A stretch of DNA of 64,000 nt from contig NC_088910.1 in assembly GCF_963576675.1 (NCBI RefSeq), positions 88,604,104 through 88,668,103 of the forward strand, written 5' to 3'. The position numbers and the translations under genes were made by a program. The DNA comes from Euphorbia lathyris (lineage: Eukaryota; Streptophyta; Magnoliopsida; Malpighiales; Euphorbiaceae). Below the pieces are notes generated by a model that saw nothing but the letters and a program-made list of their open reading frames with translations, had not been told where the DNA came from and made no database searches. Shown here piece by piece: positions 34,183-46,500 of this stretch (positions within the stretch are counted from its first letter, which is position 1; every line of letters starts with the position of its first letter).

Positions 34183-34527
34183 TATTTCTGTTGATTTTCT
34201 CTAGTAGTCACATGCCAACCCATTTTAAATTTTTCTTATCAAAGTATCTAAAATGTTTATTGTGTTGCTAATATAATTATAAACTAATGAAAAATGTACG
34301 AAACCATTTCAGTTTATCGACAAACTTTTTTGAGATTCGATGATAACCAAATCAGTCTGTTCAAAATTTTCATTAATAGTAAATTTATATCATTTTGTAT
34401 ATTAGAGAAAAATTTGTGCTTCCTCAACGGTAAGATTAAATTTGACAATTATCTTCTTTTTACTCTTGTCCCATTGATTAATATCATGAAAGAAAAAAAC
34501 AGAAAACCTAGAATGCAAAAGAAAAGC

Positions 34528-35047
34528 GGGTAAATTATATCCCTAGTCATTGAATTTTTACTCATTTTAATGTTGTGACTATTAAACTTCAATTCTTAAC
34601 GGTATGACTATTGAACTTTATACTTTTTAATGCCGGTGGCCACTCAATGCCTCAAAATGATTATTGACGGCCTCAAAATAAAAAATTCAAAGAGTTAATG
34701 ATATTTTAAGGAATTTTAATTCTTGATAATTCTTGTTTTGAGGTCATTTAGGTGTTGCTTGGTTAGGAGAGAGTGGATTTTTAGAGAGAGAAAGTTAAAA
34801 AAAAAAAAGATAATTTTGGAAAATAAAATATGTGGTTCTATGGTAAATAATATTCTGAACAATTTTAATTCTTGAATATTTTCATTTTGAAGTTGTTAAC
34901 AGTCATTTTGAGGAGTTAGTTAAAGTTGAGTGACCAGTTGTATTAAAAAAGGTTAAACTTCAATGATCATACCGTTAAGAATTGAAATTGAACGGCCACA
35001 AATATCAAAATGAATAAAGTTTAGTGGTCATGGGTGTAATTTACCAT
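34528..35047. mobile_element. Mutator-like MITE with 9-bp TSD
   Basis: Starts gGGTAAATTATA and ends with the complement, with long imperfect arms ('cttaacggtatgac' and its complement). Perfect 9-bp TSD aagaaaagc at 34519-34527 and 35048-35056. Non-coding. Confidence 0.75.
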
Positions 35048-35056
35048 AAGAAAAGC

Positions 35057-37958
35057 ATAAAAGAGATGGAATGATATGATATGATACCCCACTCAACGGC
35101 TCAAAACCCGGCACTAACGGTATATTATATTCTGGCTAACATAATCATATATCCCCCGTTTCAAAAGTTAAAAGCAACTTAGTAAACTAACCATCTCATA
35201 AGTAATATTCAACCATCATTAATTATCACATGCAAATTCTATTAACCAACCCAATCTTATTAACTTTAACGGGAGGTTTGTGACCTTTTCAACGTTTCTT
35301 TTATTTTATTTTTCTTTAAAAAAAAACAAATTTTCTTATAATTTTTCACTCCAAACAAGTATTTTTTTTTGGGGGTAAAACAACACTAAGGATCCGTTTG
35401 GTTTACTCGTGCGGTTTGTTGTTACGATTTACTGTTTGCTGTTGGAAAAAGTTGCTTTTTTAAAAAGTATGGATTCTATGCTTTTGTAAAAAACTACTTT
35501 TATAAAATGTTATTTTTTATATATAAAAGATAAATACTCTACTAAAAACTACTTTTGTAAAATGTTATTTTTCATGTATAAAAGATAAATACTCTACTAA
35601 AAGCTATTTTTGTAAAATGTTATTTTTCATATACACATCTATTGCAATTTACTCTCAATTGTTTAATGCTCTTATCATATACTCTGCTAACTTAGACATT
35701 AAAGTGAGGTTGTCGGTCAACAATATCGCCTTAATTATTTTTCTATCTTACTTTAGGCCCACCGACATCAAAGTACTATCGTGTAGATTGAGTCATGCAT
35801 CAATGCAAAATTAAAATCATAATAGTATATAAGTTTTTATTTAAAAAAATGTTGCATGCCAACATTCCTTAGATAACAAGATTGAGTAAAGTGCACAATT
35901 ATCTATTGGGACCAATATATTCGTTTTATTGAATATTAAGTATTACGTAACGATATGCTTCTAAACAAGGACGGATTTTAAGGACTTATATAAGATTCCA
36001 TAGGTAAAGTAATTATATTATAAGTTTCCTGTTTCAAAGCTAGTCAGTCTCTTTCTTGGATATGATATGATTCTCTTTTTTACTTTTATTATATTATATT
36101 ATATGCTTTTTATTACTTTGATTTTGGCGGGTAATACCTCAACCAACCTTTAAAAACCGTTAAGCCTAATGTTCACTTGGCGCCACTAACTATATAATAT
36201 TAAAATTGTATGCCATCATTTTCTACTATGTATGACTCGGGTCGCACATTATTTAATTTACCCATCACATCACACCACTGAATAACCTTACAAACTTCAT
36301 TTAATTTATACTATAATTTAGATCCTTTTATTTACCTGTTGGCTCGTCCAACCTGATCAATCGATTTTTAATGGAAAAATATTAAATATGTATATTTTAT
36401 ATTTAACCCGATTAAACTTAAATCTATATATCGAATTTATTTCAAAAGACCGAATGAAACCTAGCTTAGCTCATCCTTATTTTGTATATATATTTCTTTA
36501 ACTAGATCAATTTTCTTATTATTATTTTGTTGAAAAATAATACTATTTTTTGTTACAAAAGTAAAATAATGGTAATGTTTGATAAATTATAATTTCTATA
36601 TATAGAGAAAATCTATTAACTTTCAAAATACAAAACCAACGGAAGAAATTTATTAATTTTTGAAATACAAAATCAATTTTAGTGCACTCGTCCGTATAAA
36701 AAAAATTGAGATTAACAAAAATATGTTATGAAAATAATTTTTAACTTTCGACAAAAATTCTAGAATTTTAGGAGCATTGTTTTTAGTTGTTTACAATTAT
36801 TAATTCTTCTAATGATGTTTATTGATAATTAAACTTTAATATCACAACTCAGTTTCATTAGTTTTAGAAGTAAAAACTTAATTTTGAGAAGAAAAACAAA
36901 GAATTACAAATGGATGAAAAAGAAAGAAGAAAATGTTTAAAGTGATCAAGGAAGGTAAAATAGGTATTTAATGTTATTTTAACTTGCTAAAAACCTTCGA
37001 AATTCAAGGAATAAACTTATAACGAAGATAATGACAAAAAATATTTAGAAGCTAAAACTATGAAGAAATTTATATATTTTTCATGTTCCTTTCATATTAT
37101 CTATCTATTATTACGTTACTTTTTCTCTGCTAGTCAAAGATTGTACCTCACAATATAATATGCAAGAGGTATATATATATATATAGATTAGGGACAACTC
37201 ATAACCAGACTAAAAGTAGGACAATTGTTTACATTAATATCATACAGACAATCCACACCAATCATACATATTAACAAGGAACAACAACATAGAAAGAGGT
37301 ATGCGATAAAAATAATGCACATATGATTTTATTAATATAATACCCCACCAGTGGTAGTAGAGAGACCACTACTAAAGGTTGAAAGAACCTAGACCTATTC
37401 TAGTGACAATTCCCGGACAGACTAGTCACGTCTCTCTATAGTGTTTTTGTACGCCAACTCGAGGCCCAAGCACAATAGACGTTACAATGTCTTATTCGCC
37501 ACTGTCCCGATTGCTTAGTCACTCTCCCCCTACTTTACATCCACACTTTCCCCATTACATATTTCACTCTCTCCCCATTACAAAACTTGATATTACACAA
37601 GTTTTCCACCATTACACTCCCGTCCTTATTTGCTAAAATTCTAGATTGTAATAAAAAAAAGACGGTTTTATCAACTTTTTAGAGCTCAAATTCTTTCATT
37701 AGTTGTTAATTATTGATTATTAATGTTTAATAAAAAATTATATTTAATTATTGTTGTTAGTATATAGAATGACAACAATGTTCACATTAACCTTAATGAC
37801 CAAATGAATTTGATCATTTACCGTTAAATTTAGGCTTTTTTTTTATAGGGAAAAGAAAAAAAAACAAAACACTACAACAAGTTAGCCCCGCATAAGCCTA
37901 GGAAGGCATATTAAATATAAGCCTTAAGATGTTTTGAATCTCAAGTATTCGAAACATA
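35057..37958. other. AT-rich spacer with scattered small repeats
   Basis: No gene seen. 35388-35420 opens CTAAGGATCCGTTTGGTT, matching the terminal motif of the PIF/Harbinger-like MITEs at 38489-39758, but I found no right end. A (TA)n run lies near 37172-37184. 37860-37900 contains CACTACAACAAG, similar to a CACTA end, without a partner. Confidence 0.45.
35487..35632. repeat. 55-bp tandem repeat, about 2.6 copies
   Basis: Unit 'aaaaactacttttgtaaaat' followed by 'gttatttttcatgtataaaa' and 'gataaatactctact'. Copies start near 35487 and 35542, with a partial third at 35597. AT-rich and non-coding. Confidence 0.65.
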
Positions 37959-38488
37959 TTAATTAAAGGGTTAAGGTGCAAAAATACCCCCTAACGTCTA
38001 AAATGGTGCAATTTTACCCCTAACATTGGAAGCCAAGAACAATTTTACCCATAACGTTGATAAATTGGGTCAATCTCAGACACTATTCTAAAACACAGAT
38101 ATTTTTGTTCCTTATTCTGCACTAATTGCATAACAATTCGTTTTAAAAAAATGATTTCATGTTTTTTATAATTTAATAGTAGAATTAGAGATTAATATTT
38201 ATAAATCCGGTGAATTTTTTAATTTTTTTTTGTCTAATTCGTATAAAAAGACAGTATATTTTTTTCAAATCCCAACATATGTTTCTGATTTATTACTGAT
38301 CAAATAACGCACGTGTGAAGTGTAGATAACAAGATTCATGACCGAGAAGACAGTTGGATGAATTATTTCTCAAATTGACCCAATTTATAAACATTAGGGA
38401 TAAAATTGCTCTTGGTTTCCAACATTAGGAGTAAAATTGTATCATTTTAAACGTTAGGAGTGAAATTGCTCCTAACCCAAAACGTTAA

Positions 38489-39105
38489 GGGCCCGTTTGG
38501 TAAGATGTAATGAGCTTTGTAATGGAATGCCCATTACATTGAAGGGTCATTAGCATGTTTGGTTGCACTTTAAAATTTTATTGTAATGGAATGAGAAATT
38601 CATAAATTAAATTTTGTTTAACAATTATTGTAATCCCCATTACATAAAAAAAAATGGATTGAATTCTCATTACATCCAACAAGTAATCCTAATTTCTATT
38701 TTCAAAGTTCCATCTAACCTCTCATTTGTCAAATCTCACTTCTCATCATTCTCAAAAACGCAAAAACTAGAAAACCTAAAAACGAAAAAAAAAGAAAATA
38801 AGAAAATGGAAAATGAAAAAACGAGAAAAATGTAAAAAAATACTATGAAAACACGGGAAAAATTTTTTGATTAAAAGAATATGGAAAATTATATACTAAT
38901 TTCACGATTTTCATGTTTTTTTTTATTGATTTTAATTATGTAAATAAAATTTTGCAATTACATTTAACTAAGCAAACATAAGTACTGTAATGGTAATTAT
39001 ATTTCATCATTTTTTTTACCAAACATGGTAATAGAATCACAATTCCATTCCATTACATTACAACTTTGATTACATTACATTGCATTACGCCATACCAAAC
39101 GCACC
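38489..39105. mobile_element. PIF/Harbinger-like MITE, copy 1
   Basis: Begins GGGCCCGTTTGGTA and ends TACCAAACGCACC. Flanked by TAA (38486-38488) and TTA (39106-39108), fitting the 3-bp TWA target of PIF/Harbinger (Tourist-like) elements. The arms are rich in 'attacatt'. Confidence 0.7.
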
Positions 39106-39108
39106 TTA

Positions 39109-39758
39109 GGGTACGTTTGGTAAGACGTAATAGGCTTCGTAATGGAATGCTCATTACATCAAAAGCTCATTACTATATTTGGATGCAATTTTAATTTTAT
39201 TGGAATGTAATGAGAAAACCATATGTTACATTTTGTTCAATAAAGCTTGTAATCCCCATTAGATAGAAAAATGAGTTGAATTCTCATTACATCCAAAGCA
39301 TGTAATCCTAATTGTTACTATCAAAACTTCTCTAACCTCTCATTTATCAAATCTCACACATCAATCTAACCTCTTATCATTCTCAAAAACGCAAAAAGTA
39401 GAAAAACATGAAAATTTAAAAACGAGAAAAAAGTAATTTTTATATATATATGCACTAATTAAAATGATTTCAGCTAATCTAATTTTGTATTTGACTTTGA
39501 TTCTTTTTTTTTTTGCATTTTTCGTTTTTCGCTTCATCTCATTTTTCACGTTATCATGTTTTTTTTGTTAATTTTAATTGTGCAAATAAAATTTTATGAT
39601 TATATTTATTTAGACAAATATAAATATTGTAATGGTAATTAGATTTTTTCATTTTCTTTTTATTTAACAATCAAACATGTTAATGGAATCACCATTCTAT
39701 TCCATTACATTACAAGTTTGATTACATTACATTGGATTACGACATACCAAACGGATCC
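39109..39758. mobile_element. PIF/Harbinger-like MITE, copy 2
   Basis: Begins GGGTACGTTTGGTA and ends TACCAAACGGATCC, followed by TAA (39759-39761). It is head-to-tail with copy 1, separated by only TTA, and similar to it along its length. Confidence 0.7.
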
Positions 39759-40083
39759 TAAGAGTATTTTTACACCTTAACCTTTAATTAAAACATAATC
39801 CATTTGTCCCAACTAGAAATGAATAAACTGATAGCCAAATTAGAGTTCCGAAGAAAAGTTTATGTCACAAATTGACCATGAACCCTCACTTGTTGTTAGT
39901 ATTTAAATTGAAAGAAAGCTCCATAAAAAAAAAAAAAGGAATGAAGTAAAAGAAAGCCCAACTAACAGAATTTGGCTGGAGCTCCAGGCCCTATTAAATA
40001 TTTGGGTTAATTTAAAATTTTATTTTTATGGGATAATCTGATGGTAAAGGCTATGCCATAATCTGATTATATACGAAAAACAT

Positions 40084-40597
40084 GGCTTAATACATCATTT
40101 GCCCCCTCAACTTGTCCAAAAAGCTTGATTGCCCCCCTGAACTTTCAAAGTGTCTCGATAGCCTCCCGAACTTGCATAAAATGTTCAGTTAGCCCCTTGA
40201 ACTTGCACAAAATGTAATCAATTGATCACTCGGTTGCAAAAAAAGTAAGTTAAATGTGAAAGATGTATTGCACGAGTATTAAAAAAAGTAAAATGACCGA
40301 AATCGGGCTATACAGTTCTTAGATTAGAGAAGACAAGTTGTATAGTTCAACAAGCAATAACTTCCTTTTTAATCTATTTTTGAATTATATAATAACATTC
40401 TAAGATGCGTGGAATACATTTTCCGTATTTAACTTGCTTTTTTGCGACTGAGTGATCAATTGATTACATTTTATACAAGTTCAGGGGGCTAACTAAACAT
40501 TTTATACAAGTTCAGGGAGCTATCGAGATACTTTAAAAGTTCAAGGGGCCAATCAAGCTTTTTGGGCAAGTTCAGGGGCAAATGATGTATTAAGCCT
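40084..40597. mobile_element. Mutator-like MITE with long TIRs
   Basis: Starts GGCTTAATACATCATTTGCC and ends with the complement (...gatgtattaagcct). The arms, more than 170 bp, carry repeated 'gaacttg' units. Perfect 9-bp TSD gaaaaacat at 40075-40083 and 40598-40606. Non-coding. Confidence 0.8.
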
Positions 40598-40606
40598 GAA
40601 AAACAT

Positions 40607-41113
40607 TATTAGTAAAAAAAATGAATAAATAAATATTATAATATGTTTTTGAAAATCAAAATATTACAAGTTCCTAACTCCGTAAAAAAGAAACACTCCG
40701 GTAAAAACTATGATGAAAGTCGATTGAAATCAATATAATGGGCTTTTATAGTTTCTAATTGTGCCTGTACGGGCCCTTAACACCAAAACATCCCTCTAAA
40801 TTTCTAAAAGAAAAAGTTTCCAAATAACGGAATTGGAAGAGGATTTTTTTCATATTTAGCTATAAAATTATAATTAAATCATATTATCTAAATTAATTTT
40901 TAAAATATTAATATTTTTTATATATTATAAATAAAATATAATTTTATATCATAATTTAAAAATTTTAGATCTCAATTCATAAATACTAAATCTCTAAATT
41001 ATAAACCATAGTATTTAAAATATATTAAAATAAATTATTTACTTAGTTTGATATAATTTTATTAAAAAAATGCCATTGTGAGATTTTTTTTTTATAAACA
41101 GAACCCATATATT
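40607..41113. other. AT-rich spacer, nothing recognised
   Basis: Simple AT-rich DNA with many taaa/ttta runs. No open frame worth listing. Confidence 0.5.
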
Positions 41114-41130
41114 AACAAGCAAACACAAAT

Positions 41131-41406
41131 ATTTTTGAGATCTATCTCTTCTCTTTTAGATCTTTCTCTCTCTTTTAGATCTATCTTCTCTTTTTCAGAT
41201 CTGTCTTCTCTCTCTCAGATCTGTTGTCATGGTGAAGAATTTTTATGAAGATGGAGAATTTTGAGATCTATCTTCTCTCTCTCAGATCTATTTCTCTCTT
41301 TTAGATCTTTTTTCTCTCTTTTAGATCTATCCTCTCTCTCTCATATCTATTTCTCTCTTTTATATCTTTTTCTCTCTTTTAGATCTTTTTCTCTCTTTTA
41401 GATCTA

Positions 41407-41447
<41 letters not shown>

Positions 41448-41456
41448 CTAGGGTTC
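41131..41456 (+). promoter_or_regulatory. LINE 5' UTR with repeated TC-rich units
   Basis: About a dozen repeats of tttagatctatcttctctct-type units (each holding AGATCT), ending in a (CT)n run at 41410-41445 just before the ATG. LINEs carry an internal promoter in the 5' UTR. That these repeats serve as such is inference. Confidence 0.5.
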
Positions 41457-43547
41457 ATGGTAAAGCGTGTTAGGGATAGATCTAGGGAGAAGGGGGCTGT
41501 GGCCGGCGGGGGGGGGGGGTCGGATCTGGAGGGGATTTGCGGCAAGGAAGGGGGCGGTGGCCTGGTGGTTTGGGGCGAGAAGGGTGAGGCAAGTTTTGTT
41601 GGCGGCGAGCGTGCACCTGGTGTAGATCGGGGCGGGGCGCTTGGCGGGGTGGAGGCAGGGGAATCCAGGGGCGTCGGTAGGGATCTCGTGGGCATGGATG
41701 GTGCGTCGGCAGGGTTCTCGCGGGCGCCGCCCGTGCGGCTGGGGACGGATCTTTGCGATCCACAGGCGGCAGATTCGACAAGGTTGTCGCGGCTGGGTGC
41801 GGATCAATGGGAGATACGGGCGGCTGGGTTTTCTGATGCCGGGGGTAAGGCTCCCCTAATCTCGGGGGGAGAAGTGGGGCGGAGGGTGCCTGGCGCAGGG
41901 CTATGCGCCGATAGTGCCGGGCACTGCCCAGGCGCTGTCGGCTCCTCGGTCGGGCAGTGGGCTGGGGTTGTCGGCGCAGTGCCTTGCACGGGATCCTCTC
42001 CTCCGGGCTGTGAGGGGCAGGCAGGGGCTACGACGGGGAGGCAGGCTGCCTCGGGTCTGGATGTTTCTAATAATTCGGGAAGGGTGGGTGTTGTAGGAGT
42101 AGCTCATGGGAAGACGGTCTCCCCCAGACCTAGGGTTCAGATGAGCGAGATTGGTAAAAACTCTTGGAAGGACACGGTCATGGGGGTGGCTGAGGAAGAG
42201 CCGGTTTTAAAGGAAGTTTTAATGGTGGGAGATTCTGATGATATGTTCTCGGATTCTGATGAGGAAGATAATGGCCAGGAGGATCCTCTCTGTCCGGTCA
42301 TTAGACTTTCCGCTGCAGAGAAGCGTGAGCTTAGAGAGAAGTGGAAGGTGTCTTTGATTGTTACTGTCCTGGGTAAGCGAATTAGTTTTAACTATTTTGC
42401 CCAAAGAATACAAGCGCAGTGGGCAAGGAAAGGTAAAGTCAGTATTACTGACCTGGAAAATGACTACTATGTCATTAAATTTACTAGGGTTGAGGATTAT
42501 AATTCGGTTATCAAGGGAGGCCCATATATCATTTCCAATCATGTTTTGGCCTTAAGGCCTTGGGTTCCTAATTTTAATCCTCACGACTGTTCGGTTAACA
42601 GGATCTTGACTTGGGTAAGATTCCCGGGCCTTCCCATTGAGTACTACAGTGAAAACTTTCTGAGTAAAATAGGAGGTTTGGTTGGTAAGGTCCACCATGT
42701 GGACAAGACTACACTTGGGGCCATTAGGGGTAAGTTTGCTAGGGTATGTATAGATGTTGATCTGGCTAAACCTTTACTTTCTAAGTTCTGTGTTCAGGAT
42801 AAAGTGTTCTTTATTGAGTATGAAGGTTTACATAACATCTGTTATGATTGTGGCATGTATGGTCATTCTCAGGAGGGTTGCCCTAAAAGGGAGAGGGTTG
42901 TTATAGAGAGGGTTGAGAGTAGTGTGCGGATTACTGGAGGGAACCAGGGGTATGAAGGGAACTTTGGTCCCTGGATGGTGGCAAAGAGGCCCGCTAGACG
43001 TAGGAATCAACCTGCAGTGGTTCACAATCGTCCTCCTGATATCAACACAAATTCTAAGTCCCTTTCTCCTAAAGCTACTGTTATTCCAAATGTCAAGGAG
43101 AAGCCTGTCCTCAAAGCTAGAAAGGAGGCTGGGGTTTCTTCAGTAGCCTTGCCTGGGTCCAGATTTGGGGCCCTGATGATTGAGGAAGTTCAAGAGTCAG
43201 ACCAAGATGAGAATCATATGGATGAGAGTATTCCAAGATTGGAGTCTGTAGATCCAGTCGAGAAGGTGGTTGAATCTGTGAACCCGCTTTTTGTCTCTAA
43301 GGATGAAGCCCAGAGGGGGACCCTGACCCTTGCAGCTAGAAGGATGAAGAATTCAAATGAGGTTAGTATTCCTGTTCCTGGTATTGATCCTGGGATTGGG
43401 AAATCTATGGGAGTTAACAAAACTAATATGAAAAAGCTTAAAGGAAAACAAAAAAGTGGCCTTAACACTTTGGCGTTTCCAGATAAGAGGGGGCCCGGGG
43501 GTACCTCGGTAAGGCTCTCAGGAGCCCCTAGTAAATACCTAGCTTAG
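41457..43547 (+). CDS. LINE ORF1 protein (DUF4283, zinc knuckle)
   Basis: Open frame of 696 codons. Residues 1 to about 215 are Gly/Ala-rich, encoded by strikingly GC-rich DNA, and look unstructured. An acidic patch (DSDEEDNGQED) follows. From about residue 275 comes a DUF4283-type RNA-binding region (motifs DNDYYVIKF-like ENDYYVIKF, VLALRPWVPNFNPHD, WVRFPGLPIEYY), then a CCHC zinc knuckle CYDCGMYGHSQEGC near residue 460. The C-terminal third is Ser/Lys-rich. Presumed role: binding the LINE RNA in the ribonucleoprotein. The first ATG is taken because the TC-rich leader ends there. The stop is 31 bp before the ORF2 ATG. Confidence 0.88.
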   Translation: MVKRVRDRSREKGAVAGGGGGSDLEGICGKEGGGGLVVWGEKGEASFVGGERAPGVDRGGALGGVEAGESRGVGRDLVGMDGASAGFSRAPPVRLGTDLCDPQAADSTRLSRLGADQWEIRAAGFSDAGGKAPLISGGEVGRRVPGAGLCADSAGHCPGAVGSSVGQWAGVVGAVPCTGSSPPGCEGQAGATTGRQAASGLDVSNNSGRVGVVGVAHGKTVSPRPRVQMSEIGKNSWKDTVMGVAEEEPVLKEVLMVGDSDDMFSDSDEEDNGQEDPLCPVIRLSAAEKRELREKWKVSLIVTVLGKRISFNYFAQRIQAQWARKGKVSITDLENDYYVIKFTRVEDYNSVIKGGPYIISNHVLALRPWVPNFNPHDCSVNRILTWVRFPGLPIEYYSENFLSKIGGLVGKVHHVDKTTLGAIRGKFARVCIDVDLAKPLLSKFCVQDKVFFIEYEGLHNICYDCGMYGHSQEGCPKRERVVIERVESSVRITGGNQGYEGNFGPWMVAKRPARRRNQPAVVHNRPPDINTNSKSLSPKATVIPNVKEKPVLKARKEAGVSSVALPGSRFGALMIEEVQESDQDENHMDESIPRLESVDPVEKVVESVNPLFVSKDEAQRGTLTLAARRMKNSNEVSIPVPGIDPGIGKSMGVNKTNMKKLKGKQKSGLNTLAFPDKRGPGGTSVRLSGAPSKYLA

Positions 43548-43578
43548 GGTAGGGGTGTGGTCAGTTGTCCTCCTTTCT

Positions 43579-46500
43579 ATGGATTTGTTATTTTGGAATG
43601 TTAGGGGTGCGGCTAGCAAGGCTACCCGTATCCATATTAATGATCTTATTAAGCAGTTTAATCCATCTTGTTTTGCTCTTTTGGAAACTAAGATTAGTGG
43701 TGAGAAAGCAGATGAGGTGGTTAAGAAGTTTAAGAACTGGCACTGTGTTAGATCGGAGGCAACTGGCCGGGCTGGGGGGATTTGGCTTTTTTGGAGGCCA
43801 GATCGGATTCATTTTGATATTCTTAGCATGGATAAGCAGTTCATTCATTGTAAAGTGAGTATTTCCGGCAATACTCCTTTTTTTATTACCCTTGTGTATG
43901 CTGACCCTATCTTGTCTAATCGAAAACGGCTCTGGGAGGTTCTCTATTCTATGAGTGTCAGCATTTCAGAGCCCTGGTTTGTGGCGGGTGACTTCAATGA
44001 TATCGCCTTTATGAGTGATCAGAGAGGGGGATCCAATCATTATGTTAATCGCTGTCTGCATCACAAGAATAGTATGGATTTATGTGGGCTTTCCGATCTG
44101 GGGGCTTCTGGTCATAAATTCACTTGGAAGCGTAATAATACTTTTGTTCGATTGGACAAAGTCTACGCTAATGTTTTAGCTCTAACTTCCTTCCCCGAGT
44201 GCTCTGTGTTGAACCTTCCGTTCCGTCATTCGGATCATTGTCCTATTTTGTTTAGACTTTTGAGAGGTAAGCATCTTAGGGGTAAGAGACCGTTCCGGTA
44301 TCAGTTGGCTTGGGAGTCCCATCCTAAGTTTAAAGAGTTCGTTCATGAGAGTTGGAGACCTCATTCGTATGTACTGCAAGCTGCTGAAGGGTTCAGGAAT
44401 AAGGTGCAGGGGTGGAATAGGAATGTGTTTGGGCATATTATCAGAAGGAAGAACAAGTTATTAAAGAGGATGGAGGGCATTCAACGCAGGTTGGAGGGGA
44501 GGTTTGATCATAGCCTTGAGGGCCTCCTCAGAACCCTTCAGAAGGAGCTGGAGGCTGTGCTTAGGCAGGAGGAGTTCCTTTGGTTCCAGAAGTCTCGGAA
44601 GTCCTGGATTAGAGATGGGGATCGTAATACCAAATACTTCCATCTCTCTACCCTGATCAGAAGGCAGAGAAATAGAATTGAGGCCATTAAGGATTCTAAT
44701 GGTGATTGGGTTTATGAAGATGAGGTTATTCGGAACTTAGCCTTGGATTTCTACAGAGAGCTGTTCAAAGAGGAACCTGTTCTTTTGGAGAGGGCTCACT
44801 CTATTGCTACATTTCCTTTAATCAGTGAGGATTGTAGTCAGGAGGCCTTTCAACCTATTTCCCGAAAAGAGATTGACCAAGCTATCTTCAGCATTGGGGC
44901 TTCTAAAGCTCCTGGGATTGATGGTCTTCCGGCGGGCTTTTACCATAAGCATTGGGATGTCGTGAAGGAAGGCATCTATAATTTTGTCTTGGGGGTGTTC
45001 AGTGGTTCGAAGGATATTGAGCTGGTTAATAGAACCCTCCTGGTTCTGATTCCTAAGATTGATAAGCCTTCTTCCTTTTTGCATATGAGACCTATCAGCC
45101 TTTGTAATGTTCTTTACAAAACTGTTACAAAGATTGTGGCTAATAGAATCCGTGGCATTCTTCCTGCGATCATTTGTCAGAATCAGGGTAGCTTTGTGCC
45201 TGGTAGACAAATGATGGATAATGTGGTGATCGCCCAAGAGATGGTCCACACGATGAAGATTAGGAAGGGGAGGAAAGGCATTGTGGCTCTGAAGCTGGAT
45301 TTAGAGAAGGCCTATGATCGAATTAATTGGGATTTCTTGATGGAGAGCCTTGAGAGAGCTAGAATCCCGGACAGCTGGAGAAGTTTAATTAAGGTATGTA
45401 TTTCTTCTCCTGTGTTTCAAGTTATGGTCAATGGGGATATGTCGGAGGAATTTTCCCCGGGCAGAGGAATCCGTCAGGGGGATCCTATGAGCCATTTCCT
45501 TTTTGTTATTGCTATGGAGAGGCTCTCTCACCTGATTCAGGATGCGATTGATAATGGGAGTTTCCACCCTGTGGCGATCAACAGCTTCTGTCCCCAGGTG
45601 ACTCACTTATTCTTTGCAGATGATGTCCTTATCTTTCTTGAGGGTAATGAGGAGCAGTTGAGAGTCATTATGGATATTCTGGATTGTTTTTGTTCGACCT
45701 CTGGGTAGAAGCTTAATATCCAGAAATCTAGGATGATGTGCTCTAAGAATATGAATCAGAGAGTCTGTAAGAGATTAAGTGATCTCTCAAGTATTCCTCT
45801 TACTGATTCTCTTGGGAAGTATCTGGGCGTTCCCCTCCATAGTGAGCGTGTGTCTAAAGGCTCCTTCAAAGAGACTTTGGATAAAGCTAATTCGAAGTGT
45901 GCCACTTGGAAAGCCAAGACTCTGTCTCTCGCTGGCCGCCTCACGTTAATTCAATCTGTTAATTGTGCTGCTCCCAATCACATCATGCAGGCTTGTAAGC
46001 TTCCGGATCCTGTGCTTAATGATCTTGACAAGATTAACCGTAGGTTCCTGTGGGGGGAAGCTGCGGAGGGCAGGAAGATCCATCTTGTGCCTTGGAGTGA
46101 GGTTTGCCAGCCTAAAGATTCTGGGGGTCTGGGTATTAGGAAAGCAAAGGACAATAATAAAGTTTTATTAATGAAACTCCTTTGGCGTATGTGGCAAAAC
46201 CCCTCCTCTCTTTGGGTTCGCCTCCTTTGTGGTAAGTTTCGGAAAGACAAAATCTTCGGGGGCCCGAAAGAGAGAGTTGCTAATTGTTCCTTCCTCTGGA
46301 AAGGACTTAGTGCTGTGTTTGATGAGTTCTGCTCGGGAGTTGGCCTGGAGGTGGGGAATGGTAAGTCCATTAGTTTCTGGTTTGATAACTGGATTGGGGA
46401 TAAACCGTTAATTGAGGTGTGTTCTTCCCCCCCGCCTAGTGATATACGCAACTGGAGGATTGCCGATGTGGTTGACTCGGAAGGGGACTGGATCTGGTCA

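Larger units (their letters stand above)
37968..39783. mobile_element. Mutator-like MITE split by two nested MITEs
   Basis: The left end GGGTTAAGGTGCAAAAATAC and the complement of the right end (GGTTAAGGTGTAAAAATAC) form long TIRs that continue with 'caattttacccctaac' units. Perfect 9-bp TSD ttaattaaa at 37959-37967 and 39784-39792. The right arm is interrupted by the tandem MITEs 38489-39758. Without them the element is about 540 bp. Confidence 0.75.

Noticed and set aside
41360..41989. Minus-strand Pro/Arg-rich frames under LINE ORF1
   Set aside because: Shadows of the GC-rich ORF1 start; composition artefact.
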